Below are positions 62,879 through 64,000 of a stretch of 64,000 bases of DNA, one piece after another. This stretch comes from Vallitaleaceae bacterium 9-2 (GTDB taxonomy: Bacteria; Bacillota; Clostridia; Lachnospirales; Vallitaleaceae): NCBI GenBank assembly GCA_038396585.1, contig CP121691.1:1984001-2048000 (forward strand). Direction: 5' to 3'. The notes under the pieces are model-generated. The model saw only the letters and a list, made by a program, of their open reading frames with translations, searched no databases and was not told the DNA's origin. The position numbers and the translations under genes are program-made. Positions within the stretch are counted from its first letter, which is position 1. Every line of letters starts with the position of its first letter.

Positions 62879-63386
62879 CTACATACCCCTCTCCATACGC
62901 CATGTCAATACGCTCATATAGCAGTTGTAAGTTTTCTTGGTTTTGATAAAACACAGGTGCCAACATACCATCAATGGCTTTAAAGATAATAGCAAAGACC
63001 AATCCCCAAAATGTCGATGTTAAAGCAAGGGTAAAATTACTCATAACCACTGTACTTTCCAGCCCAATCATTCGAAGCAGCCCAATAATAGTCCCTAAAA
63101 TTCCTAAAAGTGGAAAAACACTATTAATTGTCCCAAACAAATGAAAATACATCACTTCTTTTTCCCTTAACTCTTGCAATTCATGAATATTAACCCGAGT
63201 ATTTTTTGCGGATTGGATACCAGCAATCAAAAGTTGGATGGGTAGATAGACCGTACCTTGGCATTTTTTTCGCAAAGCATTAGAATATTTTCTAAGTCTA
63301 GGAATAATAAACACTCCATTAAATACCGCTAACAAAATTATGATCATATCATATCCAAATATATTACGTAGAATATTATTAAACAT
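62859..63386 (-). CDS. MotA/TolQ/ExbB-like proton channel protein
   Basis: A 175-residue protein with three membrane helices (about 13-29, 83-102, 112-135). Helices 2 and 3 carry the family signature: FPLLGILGTIIGLLRMIG and NFTLALTSTFWGLVFAIIFK, aligned with PLLGLLGTVxGxI and ALxxTxxGLxxAI of ExbB/TolQ. Start: AAGGAG lies 6 bases before the ATG at 63386; an in-frame codon at 63425 lies inside the topB end and is rejected. The start follows the topB stop by 10 bases, with the ribosome site overlapping the topB stop. First gene of a tight three-gene operon with an ExbD-like partner. Confidence 0.87.
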   Translation of the reverse strand: MFNNILRNIFGYDMIIILLAVFNGVFIIPRLRKYSNALRKKCQGTVYLPIQLLIAGIQSAKNTRVNIHELQELREKEVMYFHLFGTINSVFPLLGILGTIIGLLRMIGLESTVVMSNFTLALTSTFWGLVFAIIFKAIDGMLAPVFYQNQENLQLLYERIDMAYGEGYVDDQTDK

Positions 63387-63396
63387 TGTGTGCTCC

Positions 63397-64000
63397 TTAA
63401 CCTGACGTCGATTTGAGTTTGACATTTTTTAACTGTAGCCGCCCACTTGGCTCCAGTTCCAGCGTTGCTATCTTTTCTTCTTTCGTTTGAGGTTGTATAA
63501 ACTCAAACGATTCAATTTTTTGTTCTTTTAATAAATGTTCTACCATAGCTTCCGTCAACACCCCATAAGGTTCTAAGGCATTTTTCCATAATGTGAATTT
63601 GCACCCATCAAGAAAACGACTACAATAATAGGCTTTGGAATTCACTGTTATTTTTCCTTCACCACATACCGGACAAGTTCCATAAACCTTTCCTTTAATT
63701 TTGTAATTGCTTTTACGTTTTTGGTCATCTTCAAAGGTCACTAAATGCTTTGATTTTTCAGCACTTTTCACCAAATACGCAACAAAACGGTTAATGCTCG
63801 CCATAAACGGTTCTACCGGCAGCTTATCTTGGCTGATTTTTGTCAAACCTCTTTCCCACTTTCCTGTCATTTCAGGACTTTTTAATTCATCCGGAATTAT
63901 TTGAATTAATTTGATGCCTTTTTCCGTTGGGTATAAGGATTTTCCTTTACGGTAAATGTATTTTACACTAATAAGACGCTCAATAATCCCCGCACGTGTT
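63397..64000 (-). CDS. topB: DNA topoisomerase III (partial, 5' end off the right edge)
   Basis: The last 200 or so residues of a type IA topoisomerase that relaxes and decatenates DNA; the gene runs off the right edge. Seen from the edge: TRAGIIERLISVKYIYRKGK, then PTEKGIKLIQIIPDELKSPE, TGKWERGLTKI, matching the C-terminal part of the TopB catalytic core. A zinc-finger tail follows (GTCPVCGEGKITVNSKAYYC, then DGCKFTLW) as in clostridial TopB. An ATG at 63870 lies inside this reading frame and is not the real start. It directly precedes the ExbB-like gene. Confidence 0.93.
   Translation of the reverse strand, partial: TRAGIIERLISVKYIYRKGKSLYPTEKGIKLIQIIPDELKSPEMTGKWERGLTKISQDKLPVEPFMASINRFVAYLVKSAEKSKHLVTFEDDQKRKSNYKIKGKVYGTCPVCGEGKITVNSKAYYCSRFLDGCKFTLWKNALEPYGVLTEAMVEHLLKEQKIESFEFIQPQTKEEKIATLELEPSGRLQLKNVKLKSTSG

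Noticed and set aside
1-64000. CRISPR arrays, tRNA or rRNA genes, insertion sequences and phage genes
   Set aside because: I read both strands for repeat-spacer periodicity, tRNA cloverleaf motifs, rRNA core sequences, and transposase or integrase motifs and saw none; this is a visual check, not a search.

Overview
The window is a gene-dense, AT-rich stretch of a Gram-positive (Firmicutes) chromosome, most likely from the class Clostridia and close to Lachnospirales. Evidence for this is the alpha2-type glycyl-tRNA synthetase under a T-box, pyruvate phosphate dikinase next to it, single-chain PurL, the Firmicutes-type fructose bisphosphatase (class III), a ClpE-like ATPase, a SleB-like cortex hydrolase, rubrerythrin, and strong AGGAGG ribosome binding sites throughout. 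The genus assignment is inference. I saw no rRNA, tRNA, CRISPR array, insertion sequence or prophage; it reads as core chromosome with a few unusual accessory genes.

Layout. 1-2.7 kb: iron uptake genes feoB (cut by the left edge) and feoA behind a DUF445 membrane protein. 2.8-9.8 kb: ppdK, glyQS with a glycine T-box leader, a coiled-coil membrane-anchored protein, recO and trpS. 9.9-13.9 kb: a phosphoesterase, an unusual ParB-like/BMP-type fusion, luxS and a TraX-like membrane protein coupled to a zinc-binding (CZB) soluble chemoreceptor. 15-25 kb: purL with a divergent LysR regulator, a zinc-ribbon membrane protein, a FIST-GGDEF-EAL signalling protein and oligoendopeptidase F. 25-34 kb: a hydroxyacid dehydrogenase, a two-component system behind a DUF4342 protein, a YdjI/YdjG/YdjH-like envelope module (SPFH, zinc ribbon, TPM), an HD-GYP protein and rubrerythrin. 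34-45 kb: a CDF transporter, flavin reductase, thrC, a SleB-like hydrolase, an isolated AP2-domain gene, clpE, fbp and glyA. 45-54 kb: an EAL-HDOD protein, lon, and a sugar-type ABC transporter (binding protein plus two permeases, no ATPase) beside a divergent ArsR-fold regulator. 53.6-61.7 kb: one branched-chain amino acid operon, ilvN-ilvC-cimA-leuB-ilvD-ilvB, behind an isoleucine T-box. 61.8-64 kb: the 3' end of topB followed by a three-gene ExbB/ExbD-like proton-channel operon.

How the genes work together. The ilv operon makes valine and supplies the citramalate entry to isoleucine, and is sensed through uncharged tRNA-Ile. glyA, thrC, purL and luxS connect one-carbon, threonine, purine and methyl-cycle metabolism. 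Three proteins with c-di-GMP-type domains (FIST-GGDEF-EAL, HD-GYP, EAL-HDOD) and a soluble chemoreceptor suggest a motile or surface-switching life style. ClpE, Lon, rubrerythrin and the SPFH/TPM module handle protein, oxidative and envelope stress.

Most likely to be new: the ExbB/ExbD-like operon in a bacterium with no apparent outer membrane (61.8-63.4 kb), the ParB-like/BMP fusion (10.7-12.6 kb), and the AP2/degenerate-HNH protein (38.7-39.6 kb). Many upstream in-frame start codons sit inside or on top of the ribosome binding site; in those cases I moved the start downstream and say so.
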